A DNA stretch of 36,037 nt, from positions 1 through 36,037 of the forward strand of contig CAYTRT010000011.1 in assembly GCA_964440295.1 (NCBI GenBank). Reading direction: 5' to 3'. The notes beneath the pieces were generated by a model that did no database searches, was not told the DNA's origin, and saw only the letters and a program-made list of their open reading frames with translations. The position numbers and the translations under genes were made by a program. How positions within the stretch are numbered: position 1 is the first letter of the stretch; the number at the start of each line of letters is the position of its first letter. Below, piece by piece: positions 23,401 through 31,308 of this stretch. The DNA is from CALIKS01 sp964440295. Lineage in GTDB: Archaea; Thermoproteota; Nitrososphaeria_A; Caldarchaeales; Calditenuaceae.

Positions 23401-24555
23401 TTATTTTAACCGCCACAACTTCTCTTGTGGATAGCCTTCTGGGAATAGTTTAGCAATATTTGTGTCTGAGGAGGTTGGAAGTGAGATGTTGTATTCTGCA
23501 GTCCATGTGAATCCTATTATGATGTATAGAGCTATGAATATCAATGTTTTGGCTTGGGCATGCTTGGAGCTTATCCTTGAATTAATTGAGCTGCTTGGAC
23601 TTACTAGACCCTTGCTTATGGCTGTTAGGAATCCGGGATAAGTTAAGAATACGAATCTTGAGCTAACCATGCCTATAAAGTGGTCGAGAATGATGAATCC
23701 TCCGCCAACTATGAGGGATGTTAAAATAAGTGGATCATCTTTTTTCTTGTAGGGCCGTTGTAGAGTGATTAATATCGGTATCCAGCCAAGATGATATGTT
23801 GCAATTATCTGATATATCTCTTTCAGGATTTTCTCAGTATTTAGTGAACTTAATAGAGCCGGATAGAAGTAAGCAGTATATCCCGGGTCTGGGATAAGAA
23901 TATGCGTCGTCAATATGCCACCTACTGAGAATATTAGTGGAATGGTTATTTCTTTGAGGGCTAATCTCAAATTTCTATTGTTTAAAATTCTATAAATTAA
24001 GATGTAGCCGATTGAAAGGATACTCAACTCTCTTCCAATGATTGAAAAATATAGCAATACGCCGAGGATAATTAGATTTTTAATTCTTATTATTTGAGTA
24101 GTTGATATGTATAGAAGTGAGGCGGCTATTGCAAAGTATCCAAGCATGTCTGTTGATATAGCGGCTCCGTAAACCATAACGGGAATAGAGAACGAAAAGA
24201 GAATGGCCGAGACAGTTGCTGTGGTTGCATCGTAAAGCCTCTTAATTGCTATAAAATAGACTACTACCGTGAGTAGCCAAAGTATAGAGTTAATCAGTCC
24301 GAATGCGTTGTTTATGCCAATATAATCTGATAGGAATGCTGAGATAAGCGGAACTAAAATTCTCATACGAAACGGCTGAGGAGGAAGCTCGTTCCAATCA
24401 TTTTTAAGCCATAGAAGCAATTTTACGTAGTATGGCGAATCAAAGTCTAGTTTTGGGTCACCGCGAATATAGTTAGCATTTCCAAAGTGAAGGAATGAGT
24501 TAATGACCGCGAGGAAGATTACTATCATCAGAGCAGTGGTTGTGCGTATCTTCAT
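23401..24555 (-). CDS. polytopic membrane protein, GT-C-type glycosyltransferase-like
   Basis: A 384-residue protein with about 9-10 hydrophobic segments and AT-rich codons unlike the ribosomal genes beside it. The first outer loop carries DFDSPYY (37-43) and then PFRMRILVP (61-69), the acidic residue and PxxxRxLxP layout common in GT-C membrane glycosyltransferases that use polyprenyl-linked sugars. I cannot name the family. The start ATG at 24555 lies about 27 bases below a TATA box (24576-24587), giving a leaderless transcript. A role in cell-surface glycosylation fits the truncated methyltransferase beyond the gap, but the gap breaks the link. Confidence 0.65.
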   Translation of the reverse strand: MKIRTTTALMIVIFLAVINSFLHFGNANYIRGDPKLDFDSPYYVKLLLWLKNDWNELPPQPFRMRILVPLISAFLSDYIGINNAFGLINSILWLLTVVVYFIAIKRLYDATTATVSAILFSFSIPVMVYGAAISTDMLGYFAIAASLLYISTTQIIRIKNLIILGVLLYFSIIGRELSILSIGYILIYRILNNRNLRLALKEITIPLIFSVGGILTTHILIPDPGYTAYFYPALLSSLNTEKILKEIYQIIATYHLGWIPILITLQRPYKKKDDPLILTSLIVGGGFIILDHFIGMVSSRFVFLTYPGFLTAISKGLVSPSSSINSRISSKHAQAKTLIFIALYIIIGFTWTAEYNISLPTSSDTNIAKLFPEGYPQEKLWRLK

Positions 24556-24575
24556 CTTTAATTCGATGGATCGGC

Positions 24576-24587
24576 ATTTTAAATAAC
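24576..24587 (-). promoter_or_regulatory. TATA box of the GT-C-like gene
   Basis: Minus strand GTTATTTAAAAT is centred about 27 bases from the ATG at 24555, the standard distance for a leaderless transcript. Confidence 0.5.
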
Positions 24588-24780
24588 CTTTTCAACGAAT
24601 GAGAAAAAGACAATCCATTCATAAAAATACTTTGCATAATCAGATTTTTTGAGAAGTTGGTAGGTGCTTTTGCTTGTTAATATTTATCTGTGGGTGGGTT
24701 TTTTGTTTTTGAGGTTTGCTGGTCTCTTCTCTGAGGGCTGTATGGAGGGGGTAGGTATTGGGTTGCTCTTGAGTTGTTGG
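24588..24780. other. contig end with G+T-rich plus strand, no gene supported
   Basis: From about 24655 to the gap the plus strand is strongly G/T-rich (GTGGGTGGGTTTTTTG and similar). Open frames here on both strands run into the N block and have no recognisable protein pattern. It may be the tail of a gene lost in the gap or low-quality contig-end sequence. Confidence 0.35.
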
Positions 24781-24880
24781 NNNNNNNNNNNNNNNNNNNN
24801 NNNNNNNNNNNNNNNNNNNNNNNNNNNNNNNNNNNNNNNNNNNNNNNNNNNNNNNNNNNNNNNNNNNNNNNNNNNNNNNN
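24781..24880. other. assembly gap of 100 N
   Basis: Exactly 100 consecutive N, the usual placeholder for a scaffold gap of unknown length. The order and orientation of the two sides rest on the assembler only. Confidence 0.98.
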
Positions 24881-25207
24881 CATTTCAGGAATGACTGCTT
24901 CAGCTTCGTTACTTGTCTCGAGGTTATAGAGCATGTGCGTAGTCCTGAGACAGTCATAGGGGAAATTCATCGTATATTGAAGAACGAGGGAGTCCTCGTT
25001 TTATCGACGCCCGACGCGTCTCTTGTTTTGTGTTTCATCTGGTACGTATGGACCCACACCTTTGGGCGCGAGTGGCTTCATGCCCACTCGGTTAGACTGA
25101 GACTTAGGGATCTCCTATCCCTCTTGAAGGGGCGCTTCTCCGTGGAGTCTTATAAGAGAGCTAACTTCTTCATCATAAAAGTTAGGGCGAGGGCTCTTAA
25201 GAAATAG
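24881..25207 (+). pseudogene. class I SAM-dependent methyltransferase, C-terminal fragment (5' end lost in the gap)
   Basis: The frame is open from the first base after the gap to TAG at 25205-25207 (108 codons). It reads FVTCLEVIEHVRSPET, then EIHRILKNEGVLVLSTPD, which are motifs post II to III of Methyltransf_11-type enzymes, including the 'lEViEHv' and 'lkpGG.l.lstP' signatures. The SAM-binding GxGxG part should lie in the gap. The later start within it (GTG 24935) is an artefact; it is a partial gene, not a short protein. Such enzymes beside glycosyltransferases often methylate sugars or lipids, which is inference. It is probably an intact gene in the organism rather than a true pseudogene. 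Confidence 0.8.
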
Positions 25208-25276
25208 ATGAAGTATCTCACGTAGTTAAAACGAATGGATGACTCATTGATAGGAATCAAATCATATTATGATAAA

Positions 25277-25288
25277 ATTTTTATATCT
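25277..25288 (+). promoter_or_regulatory. TATA box of the HsdR-N-like gene
   Basis: ATTTTTATATCT is centred about 28 bases upstream of the TTG at 25311, supporting a leaderless transcript that starts on TTG. A 13-base palindromic sequence ATCATATTATGAT (25261-25273) lies directly upstream. Confidence 0.5.
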
Positions 25289-25310
25289 TGTATAAGTATT
25301 ATTTTTTGAT

Positions 25311-26198
25311 TTGTTTCGGGAAGCTATTGAAAAGATCCGTGAGCTTAGGGAGCGGGCGAATAGATATAGGGACCAGCTCTCTAAGAATGAGTTTTTGACG
25401 CGTTATGTCCTGATCGATCCATTCCTCAGACTGTTGGGATGGGACGTCGAGAACCCTGAGCTCGTGAGGCCTGAGTTCTCGACGACGGCTGGGAGGCCTG
25501 ACTATGCCCTGTTGGTCGAGGGTAAGCCAATAGCATTCATAGGCGCCAAGAGTCTCGGAAGACAAGAGGACCTACAGCAATACATCTCATACTGCGTCAG
25601 CGAGGGCGTAAAATACTTCATCGCCACAGACGGCGCAAAGTGGGAGGTCTACGACACCCAGATACTAAAGCCACTCATAGAGAAGAGAATCGCGGAGTGG
25701 GACCTCACTAGAGATGAGCCCGGAGAGGTGCTAAGAAGATCCTTTATCCTCTTCCGATACTCACCATTCAAGGAAGTCGTCGCTGAACCATTAACAAGGA
25801 CAGAGGTATCAAAGCAACCTGAGAGACCTATCGAGGAAGGAGCGTCTCTAACCAGTATAAAACCCAAGCCTGGCATGGACCTAAAGTTCCACGAGATAGT
25901 ATTCCCAGACAGAAAGCGATATGAAATTAAGAAGTGGAGAGACATTCTATTAAGGACAGTTGATTGGCTAGTCGTTAGCAATAGGCTTGCGAGGGAAAGA
26001 GTCCCAGTAAAGGTGGGGCGCAAGAGATACTTAATAAATATCGAACCGAAGCACCCGACGGGCGAAAAGTTTAGAGACCCAAAGGAGGTCACAGGATATT
26101 TTGTAGAGTGTAATTATGGAGTTCCATCAATTTTTAGGTATAGTGTAAAGTTGTTGAGAGATTTTGGCGTTGATCCTAGTGGTGTTTTTCTGGTTTAG
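25311..26198 (+). CDS. stand-alone HsdR N-terminal-like protein with altered nuclease motif
   Basis: A 295-residue protein whose first about 150 residues match the type I restriction HsdR N-terminal fold (PF13588-like): LIDPFLRLLGWDV, the PD-(D/E)xK region GRPDYALLVEGKPIAFIGAK, and ATDGAKWEVYD. Asp64 is present and Lys80 is present, but the acidic residue that normally sits two before the Lys is Gly78, so nuclease activity is doubtful. Residues about 200-295 form a second domain with a VPVKVGRKRYLIN beta-hairpin. No HsdM, HsdS or helicase part is nearby. Such orphan proteins are known in archaea without assigned function. Its 3' end overlaps aIF2-beta by 4 bases on the other strand. Confidence 0.75.
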   Translation: MFREAIEKIRELRERANRYRDQLSKNEFLTRYVLIDPFLRLLGWDVENPELVRPEFSTTAGRPDYALLVEGKPIAFIGAKSLGRQEDLQQYISYCVSEGVKYFIATDGAKWEVYDTQILKPLIEKRIAEWDLTRDEPGEVLRRSFILFRYSPFKEVVAEPLTRTEVSKQPERPIEEGASLTSIKPKPGMDLKFHEIVFPDRKRYEIKKWRDILLRTVDWLVVSNRLARERVPVKVGRKRYLINIEPKHPTGEKFRDPKEVTGYFVECNYGVPSIFRYSVKLLRDFGVDPSGVFLV

Positions 26199-26620
26199 AT
26201 TTTTCTTATTGAGCTTTTTGCTCCGCAGACCTCGCATACTAAGAATCTGAACCTCTTCTCGCTCACTATCTGGGTGTCTACTCCTCCGCATACTGGGCAC
26301 CTTACGAACTCTCTGAAGTATAGCTGCAGGAGCCTGACTATCTCTGCATCTGTCATCTTTCCGCTGATGACGAGTCTGTCCCTCTCGACGGTCCCAGGCC
26401 TACCCGTCTCCTTAAAGATGAACCTCGCTATGTGCTCGGGCTCCCTGTTGAGCATCTCTGCGAGCTGCCTGAAGTTCGTGATTACTGTCTGTTTCTGCTC
26501 GTGTAGAATTGTCGGCGCGAGCTCTATCGTCCTATCACCGCTCCTCGCAGCCCTGCTCCCTAGCATCGAGTATAGGTTGTCCAGCAGCTTTAGGTAGCTT
26601 TCCTTAGAGCTTATGTCCAC
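26195..26620 (-). CDS. eif2b: translation initiation factor aIF2 subunit beta
   Basis: A 141-residue aIF2-beta, the usual archaeal length. The central domain carries TVITNFRQLAEMLNREPEHIARFIFKE-type sequence (the NFxxxxxxLxR pattern at 47-60), and the C-terminal zinc ribbon has Cys108, Cys111, Cys129 and Cys132. It forms the aIF2 heterotrimer with alpha and gamma and helps deliver Met-tRNAi to the small subunit. The start is GTG at 26620, about 27 bases below a minus-strand TATA (26643-26650), so the message is probably leaderless. It diverges from the ahcY gene. Confidence 0.95.
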   Translation of the reverse strand: MDISSKESYLKLLDNLYSMLGSRAARSGDRTIELAPTILHEQKQTVITNFRQLAEMLNREPEHIARFIFKETGRPGTVERDRLVISGKMTDAEIVRLLQLYFREFVRCPVCGGVDTQIVSEKRFRFLVCEVCGAKSSIRKI

Positions 26621-26642
26621 GCTGAATACTGCTGTGAGCCAC

Positions 26643-26650
26643 CTATTAAT
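26643..26650 (-). promoter_or_regulatory. TATA box of the aIF2-beta gene
   Basis: Minus strand ATTAATAG, centre about 27 bases from the GTG at 26620. Confidence 0.45.
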
Positions 26651-26668
26651 CTCTAACCCTCCTAGCGG

Positions 26669-26682
26669 CTTCCTTATTAAGC
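26669..26682 (+). promoter_or_regulatory. TATA-like element of ahcY
   Basis: CTTCCTTATTAAGC, centred about 28 bases upstream of the ATG at 26704, predicts a leaderless transcript. Confidence 0.4.
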
Positions 26683-26703
26683 CGGGCTCGGCCAGAATAA
26701 TCG

Positions 26704-28020
26704 ATGAGCAGTAAGGAATACTGGGTGCGGGAGATCGGACTCGCAGACCAGGGCAGGAGAAGAATCGAGTGGGCTGAGAGATTCATGCCCGTATGTATCA
26801 TGATTAGGGATAGATTCATGCGGGAGAAGCCCCTCAGGGGCGAGCGGGTAGCAGCCTGCCTACACGTCACGAAGGAGACAGCAGTCCTAGTAGAGACGCT
26901 GAGGGTGGGTGGAGCAGAGGTAGCGCTATGCGCATCCAACCCACTCAGCACGCAGGACGACGTTGCGGCGGCCCTAGCATCCGCAGGGATAAGGGTCTAC
27001 GCCATCAGGGGCATGAACCAGAGGCAATATTACGAATGCATTGGCAACGCCCTGAGGATAAGGCCGACAATCACGGTCGACGACGGAGCAGACCTAACGG
27101 TCCTGGTCCACAAGATCGCTAGGGGGATGGATGGGCCAGACGTTGAGAGTGCCACAGCAGCCATGGGCCGAGACTCAGACCTACTCTCATCAATAAAGGC
27201 TGGGACCGAGGAGACGACGACAGGCGTCATAAGAATAAGATCTCTGATGAGGCAGGGACTGCTCCTCTACCCAGTCATGGCGGTCAACGACTCACCCACC
27301 AAGTCGCTCTTCGACAACCCAATAGGTACTGGGCAGTCGGCCCTCGACGGAATAATCAGGGCCACAGGCATACTCCTTGCTGGAAAGAGGGTCGTCGTGG
27401 CTGGATATGGGCGTGTCGGCTCAGGAATAGCCGCTAGGGCGAGGGGCATGGGCGCCGAGGTAATAGTCGTCGAGGCAGACCCAGTCAAGGCCCTGATGGC
27501 CGCGATGAATGGCTATAGAGTAGCGACGATGAGCGAGGCGTCGAGAATCGGAGACGTATTCATAACTGCGACCGGAGACATAGACGTCATAAGGGCCGAA
27601 CACTTCAGCCAGATGAAGAGCGGGGCAATACTGGCAAACGCTGGGCACTACGACGTCGAGATATCCGTCAGGGACCTCTCCTCGATGGCGAGTAGGGTAG
27701 AGGAGCTATCACCCCTAGTGACGAAGTACACGCTCAGCGATGGTAGGGAGCTATTACTGATTGGTCAGGGGAGACTCGTGAACCTAGTCGCCGCTGAGGG
27801 ACACCCGTCAGAGGTAATGGATCTGAGCTTCTCGCTCCAGGCGCTCTCAGTCGAGTATCTCTCGAGAAACGCTGAGAGGCTTGAGAAGAAGGTCTACGAC
27901 GTGCCTGAGGAGATAGACAAGGCAGTCGCGAGGGCCAAGCTCGAATCCATGGGGATAAAGACCGAGGAGCTGACCGAGAGGCAGGTCAAATATCTCCAGG
28001 ATTGGAGACTGGGTACCTAA
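26704..28020 (+). CDS. ahcY: S-adenosylhomocysteine hydrolase
   Basis: A 438-residue enzyme splitting S-adenosylhomocysteine into adenosine and homocysteine with bound NAD, thereby relieving product inhibition of SAM methyltransferases. The NAD motif is GYGRVG at 234-239. Substrate-site marks are DDGAD at 126-130, EETTTGV at 169-175 and NDSPTKSLFDN at 195-205. The usual Cys ten residues after the NDS segment is replaced (GTGQSA instead of GCRES). The C-terminus ends VKYLQDWRLGT, the short archaeal/Thermotoga type lacking the long eukaryotic tail. The 3' end overlaps the convergent COG0212 gene by 35 bases. Confidence 0.95.
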   Translation: MSSKEYWVREIGLADQGRRRIEWAERFMPVCIMIRDRFMREKPLRGERVAACLHVTKETAVLVETLRVGGAEVALCASNPLSTQDDVAAALASAGIRVYAIRGMNQRQYYECIGNALRIRPTITVDDGADLTVLVHKIARGMDGPDVESATAAMGRDSDLLSSIKAGTEETTTGVIRIRSLMRQGLLLYPVMAVNDSPTKSLFDNPIGTGQSALDGIIRATGILLAGKRVVVAGYGRVGSGIAARARGMGAEVIVVEADPVKALMAAMNGYRVATMSEASRIGDVFITATGDIDVIRAEHFSQMKSGAILANAGHYDVEISVRDLSSMASRVEELSPLVTKYTLSDGRELLLIGQGRLVNLVAAEGHPSEVMDLSFSLQALSVEYLSRNAERLEKKVYDVPEEIDKAVARAKLESMGIKTEELTERQVKYLQDWRLGT

Positions 28021-28756
28021 CGCCCTTAATCTCAGCCAGCTCTTGGAGTGGAGGAATGCTCTCGAAGAGCTCTCGCGGAAGTATCCTCCAGTCGATGCCT
28101 GCTGGCTTTTTCGTGGTCCTCTCAACCTTTATCGTCCTCCTAGGCGTTATGATGTAGTCCACGATCGTGTCATGCGAGGCGTATGGAAACTCCATCTCGA
28201 CGACCTGACAGTCATGCGCGACCGCAACTATGGGTGTCTCGTCATCAACCATCCCTAGCTCTCTAAAGATCGCCCACTCAATGTCGAAGAACCCAGTACC
28301 CTTGCCATACCTAACGCCCCTAGTATTCACGATCGAGACTCCCGTGACTAGCATGTCGACTCGGCCAAGCCTCATCATCCTCCTGAGACTCATCGGCTTC
28401 GCGAATCTCTCGATGCCGTCGAGCGTGGATGCTAGCGCCTCCATGCCTCTCGGCACTGCTCTTGGGTCTAGGTAGAGGAAGTCCCTCCGAATCGCGTAGG
28501 GCGTCATCAGGAACGGCTTCCTATCCCTTATGCACCTCTCTCTCAGATGTTCGAGACAGTTGTCAGGAGTGATGAAGAGTAGCCTCGCCTTCCTATAGGC
28601 TGGTAGGCGCCTAATCCTCTCGGCGCACCTCTCGCTACCCTTGAAGTCTGGGATAAACTTCGAGAAGTCCCAGTGGAACCTCGAGTCTGGCCGAGCGTAT
28701 CTCCTGAGCTTCTCCCAGACGTCGAGCCTGTATGCTGCCTTCTCCTCCCTTGACAC
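27986..28756 (-). CDS. 5-formyltetrahydrofolate cyclo-ligase family (COG0212) protein
   Basis: A 256-residue protein of the 5-FTHF cyclo-ligase fold (PF01812). The ATP/phosphate motif is RYGKGTGFFD at 149-158, a variant of RLGxGxGYYD, followed by PIVAVAHDCQVVE and HDTIVDYIITP, both typical of the family. True 5-FCL turns 5-formyl-THF into methenyl-THF; archaeal COG0212 paralogues have been linked to thiamin metabolism instead. The start is GTG at 28756, whose first base is the last base of the ECF ATPase stop (TAGTG), so it is the last gene of the ECF transporter operon. That coupling points to a role in salvage of the transported vitamin rather than general folate metabolism, which is inference. 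Confidence 0.82.
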   Translation of the reverse strand: MSREEKAAYRLDVWEKLRRYARPDSRFHWDFSKFIPDFKGSERCAERIRRLPAYRKARLLFITPDNCLEHLRERCIRDRKPFLMTPYAIRRDFLYLDPRAVPRGMEALASTLDGIERFAKPMSLRRMMRLGRVDMLVTGVSIVNTRGVRYGKGTGFFDIEWAIFRELGMVDDETPIVAVAHDCQVVEMEFPYASHDTIVDYIITPRRTIKVERTTKKPAGIDWRILPRELFESIPPLQELAEIKGVRYPVSNPGDI

Positions 28757-30462
28757 TACGCATCACCCAGCCTAATCATATCAGCCATCTCCTCAACCGT
28801 AAGTGGAGTCACCGAGTCTCCGCTCAGGAGTTGTCCGAGCTGCGTTATCTGGGGCGGAGTGATCAGCGCCTCCCTAAGCTTCTCGACTTGCGAGAAGACT
28901 GTCCTCACATCTCCGTCTATGACGACTCTCCCAGCCTGCATCACCACCACCCTCTCAGCATACTCAGCAACTAGGCGCATATTATGTGTGACTATGATTA
29001 CGGTTCTGCCCTCACGGTGAAGGGACCCTAGGAGCTCCATGATGCTCGTCGACTGGGCCATGTCCTGGCCCGTCGTGGGCTCATCCACGATGATGACTTC
29101 TGGATTCATCACGAGTGTCGAGGCTATCGCCAATCTCTGCCGCTGCCCCTTCCCCAGCAGGAAAGTATCAACGTTCTCCAATCCTTGGAGCCCGACCCTC
29201 TTGAGGATCTCGCCCACCCTCCTCCTGGTCTCCGACTCGGGTAGGCCTAGGTTCCGGAGTCCATACGCACACTCCTCGTAGACCGTCTGGCAGAAGAGCT
29301 GGTGGTCTGGGTTCTGATAGACATATCCAACCTTGGTCGCGATCTCCTTAATGCTCATCTCAGAGGTTTTCTTCCCGAAGATCCTCACCTCTCCGACACT
29401 TGGTCTCAGGAGACCGACTATATGCTTCACGAGCGTCGTCTTCCCAGAGCCGTTCTGGCCGATAATTGCTGCGAACTCTCCCCTAGCGAACTCCAAGTTT
29501 ACGTCTCTAAGGGCGACTGTGCCATCTGGATAGGAGTAGGACACGTTCCTCAGCGAGATGATTGATTCGCCCTTTACTCTCGTAGGTGAAGGTTCGAACT
29601 TATTTGGTGTAACGATTCTGGCATTTAGCTCTCTGAGCCACTCCAAACACTCCTCCAACGTAATCGGCAGCTCTCCTCTTACTCCGTACCTATTGGAGAG
29701 AATATACGCGAGCTCGGCTACTTGTGGCGGGTATACTCCGGCTGACTTTAGGCTCTCGACTTCTTCGAAGACCTTCCTAGGAGGGCCCTCCATTATTATC
29801 TTGCCATCCCGGAGCAGGACTACTCTGTCGGCATACTTCGCAGCCTCCTCCGTGTTGTGCTCGACTAGGATGATTGTTCTTCCAGCCCTCTTAAGCTCTG
29901 ACAGCATTAAGAAGACTTCAGACTTGCCGACGGGGTCGAGGTCAGAGGTCGGCTCGTCAAGAATAAGTATCTCAGGCTCTAGGGCGAGTATCGATGCTAT
30001 TGCTACTCTCTGCTTCTGCCCACCTGACAATTCATGGGGATACTTGTCCTTCAGTTCCAGTATCCTCGTCATCTCCATCGTCCTCCTAACTCTCTCAAGC
30101 ATCTCTTGCCTCGGGACTCCATGGTTCTCGAGCGGGAATGCGACCTCGTCCTCGACCGACATCGTGACGAACTGGGTGTCGGGGTCCTGGAAGACGATGC
30201 CAACCTTCCTCGTGATCTCGCTTAGCTTCATCTTCTTGGTCTCGCGTCCATTTATCATGACTTCTCCCTTGTAGTATCCACGTGAGAAGTGTGGAATCAT
30301 TCCGCAAAGCGTGAGGCATAGCGTTGATTTTCCCGCCCCGCTTGGCCCGACTATAACGAGGAATTCTCCTCGCCTTACTGTGAGGTCTATTCCCTTGAGA
30401 GCCCAGTCTTGCCCGAGTGCGTACCTCCACCACAGGTCCCTGACCCTTATTACCTCGTCCAT
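28756..30462 (-). CDS. ECF transporter fused double ATPase (EcfA-A')
   Basis: A 568-residue protein with two complete ABC domains, a fusion of EcfA1 and EcfA2. Domain 1: Walker A GPSGAGKST (39-47), signature LSGGQKQR (145-152), Walker B LILDEP and switch His202. Domain 2: Walker A GQNGSGKTT (335-343), signature LGKGQRQR (436-443), Walker B IIVDEP and THN switch. The second signature lacks the usual SGG, a variant common in one EcfA subunit. It energises vitamin or metal uptake with EcfT and the S component. The ATG is 11 bases after the EcfT stop. A fused layout also occurs in the YkoD ATPase of thiamin-precursor transporters. Confidence 0.95.
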   Translation of the reverse strand: MDEVIRVRDLWWRYALGQDWALKGIDLTVRRGEFLVIVGPSGAGKSTLCLTLCGMIPHFSRGYYKGEVMINGRETKKMKLSEITRKVGIVFQDPDTQFVTMSVEDEVAFPLENHGVPRQEMLERVRRTMEMTRILELKDKYPHELSGGQKQRVAIASILALEPEILILDEPTSDLDPVGKSEVFLMLSELKRAGRTIILVEHNTEEAAKYADRVVLLRDGKIIMEGPPRKVFEEVESLKSAGVYPPQVAELAYILSNRYGVRGELPITLEECLEWLRELNARIVTPNKFEPSPTRVKGESIISLRNVSYSYPDGTVALRDVNLEFARGEFAAIIGQNGSGKTTLVKHIVGLLRPSVGEVRIFGKKTSEMSIKEIATKVGYVYQNPDHQLFCQTVYEECAYGLRNLGLPESETRRRVGEILKRVGLQGLENVDTFLLGKGQRQRLAIASTLVMNPEVIIVDEPTTGQDMAQSTSIMELLGSLHREGRTVIIVTHNMRLVAEYAERVVVMQAGRVVIDGDVRTVFSQVEKLREALITPPQITQLGQLLSGDSVTPLTVEEMADMIRLGDA

Positions 30463-30473
30463 AGTCGCGTCAC

Positions 30474-31298
30474 CTACTGGATGGCTGGTATCCAGCCCGG
30501 AAAGGCAAGGATGCCTACTGAGTATTTGAGGAAGTATGCTGATAGGACGCTAGCTATTAGGAGCGCAGTGATTACCACGTCGCTGATCCTAAGCCTATAC
30601 TCCCTGTAGTAAGTTCTCTTAGGAGCGGCCCCGAATCCCTTCGCCTGTATCGCGTATGCTATGTCCATCAGTCTCCTAAGAGCTATCACTATCATCGAGG
30701 TGAAGACATTTGCATACTTCTTAGCCCTCTCGAGTAGTGGCCCCTCATGGAAGCTGGCTCCCCTCAGGATCATCGCGTCTCTGACCTTCATGAAGTCCTC
30801 CGCAAATATCGTCGCCGTCCTGAAGGCGAGACTCATCATTAGACCCAGCGTGTATGGTAGCTTCAGCGCCGCGGCGCCATAGACAATGTCTCTATCACTA
30901 GTCGTCACTAGTATTAGCGTCGAGCCCAGAAGCATGGTTGTGTAGCGCATAATCATTGTAGCAGCATATAGGAGCGTCATCTCTGAGACATATGTCCCCC
31001 ATGGATAAGTAATGTATACGTGCTTGCCGGGGATCGAGCTGCCTAGGAGATACGAGATCAGAACCGCTTGGCTCGCTATTATGACCACGATCACGAACTT
31101 CTTTAAGCCGATCAAGGGGACGCGCAGTAGCTTGAAGCCAAGGGCTATTAGGGTTATCAGCAAGATGAATGGTATCGGCGCCTCGATTATTAGTGCGACG
31201 AAGTTGATAGCAAGTAGCAGGGCTACCTTTGGAAGGGGATGCATCCTGACTAGGGGTGAATCACTCTTGATATACGTAAAAAAAGTTCTTTGACTCAA
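30474..31298 (-). CDS. ECF transporter transmembrane subunit EcfT
   Basis: A 274-residue membrane protein with about five or six hydrophobic helices. The two coupling motifs that contact the ATPases are AMILRG (175-180) and AIQAKG (216-221), both of the Ala-x-x-x-x-Gly type. The N-terminal SDSPLVRMHPLPK segment is typical of EcfT. It transmits ATP hydrolysis to the S component. The start is TTG at 31298, 10 bases after the S-component stop, within a minus-strand operon of five genes. Confidence 0.92.
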   Translation of the reverse strand: MSQRTFFTYIKSDSPLVRMHPLPKVALLLAINFVALIIEAPIPFILLITLIALGFKLLRVPLIGLKKFVIVVIIASQAVLISYLLGSSIPGKHVYITYPWGTYVSEMTLLYAATMIMRYTTMLLGSTLILVTTSDRDIVYGAAALKLPYTLGLMMSLAFRTATIFAEDFMKVRDAMILRGASFHEGPLLERAKKYANVFTSMIVIALRRLMDIAYAIQAKGFGAAPKRTYYREYRLRISDVVITALLIASVLSAYFLKYSVGILAFPGWIPAIQ

Positions 31299-31308
31299 TT
31301 TTCAAGCA

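Noticed and set aside
24640..24970. Frames that cross the N run on either strand
   Set aside because: They exist only because N is read as open; gap length is unknown so the frames cannot be joined.
24935..25207. 90-residue protein starting with GTG at 24935
   Set aside because: Upstream in-frame sequence from 24881 is clearly methyltransferase, so the true start lies in or before the gap.
29558..30274. 238-residue plus-strand frame opposite the ECF ATPase
   Set aside because: Ser/Leu-rich shadow of the ABC domain gene, no domain recognisable.
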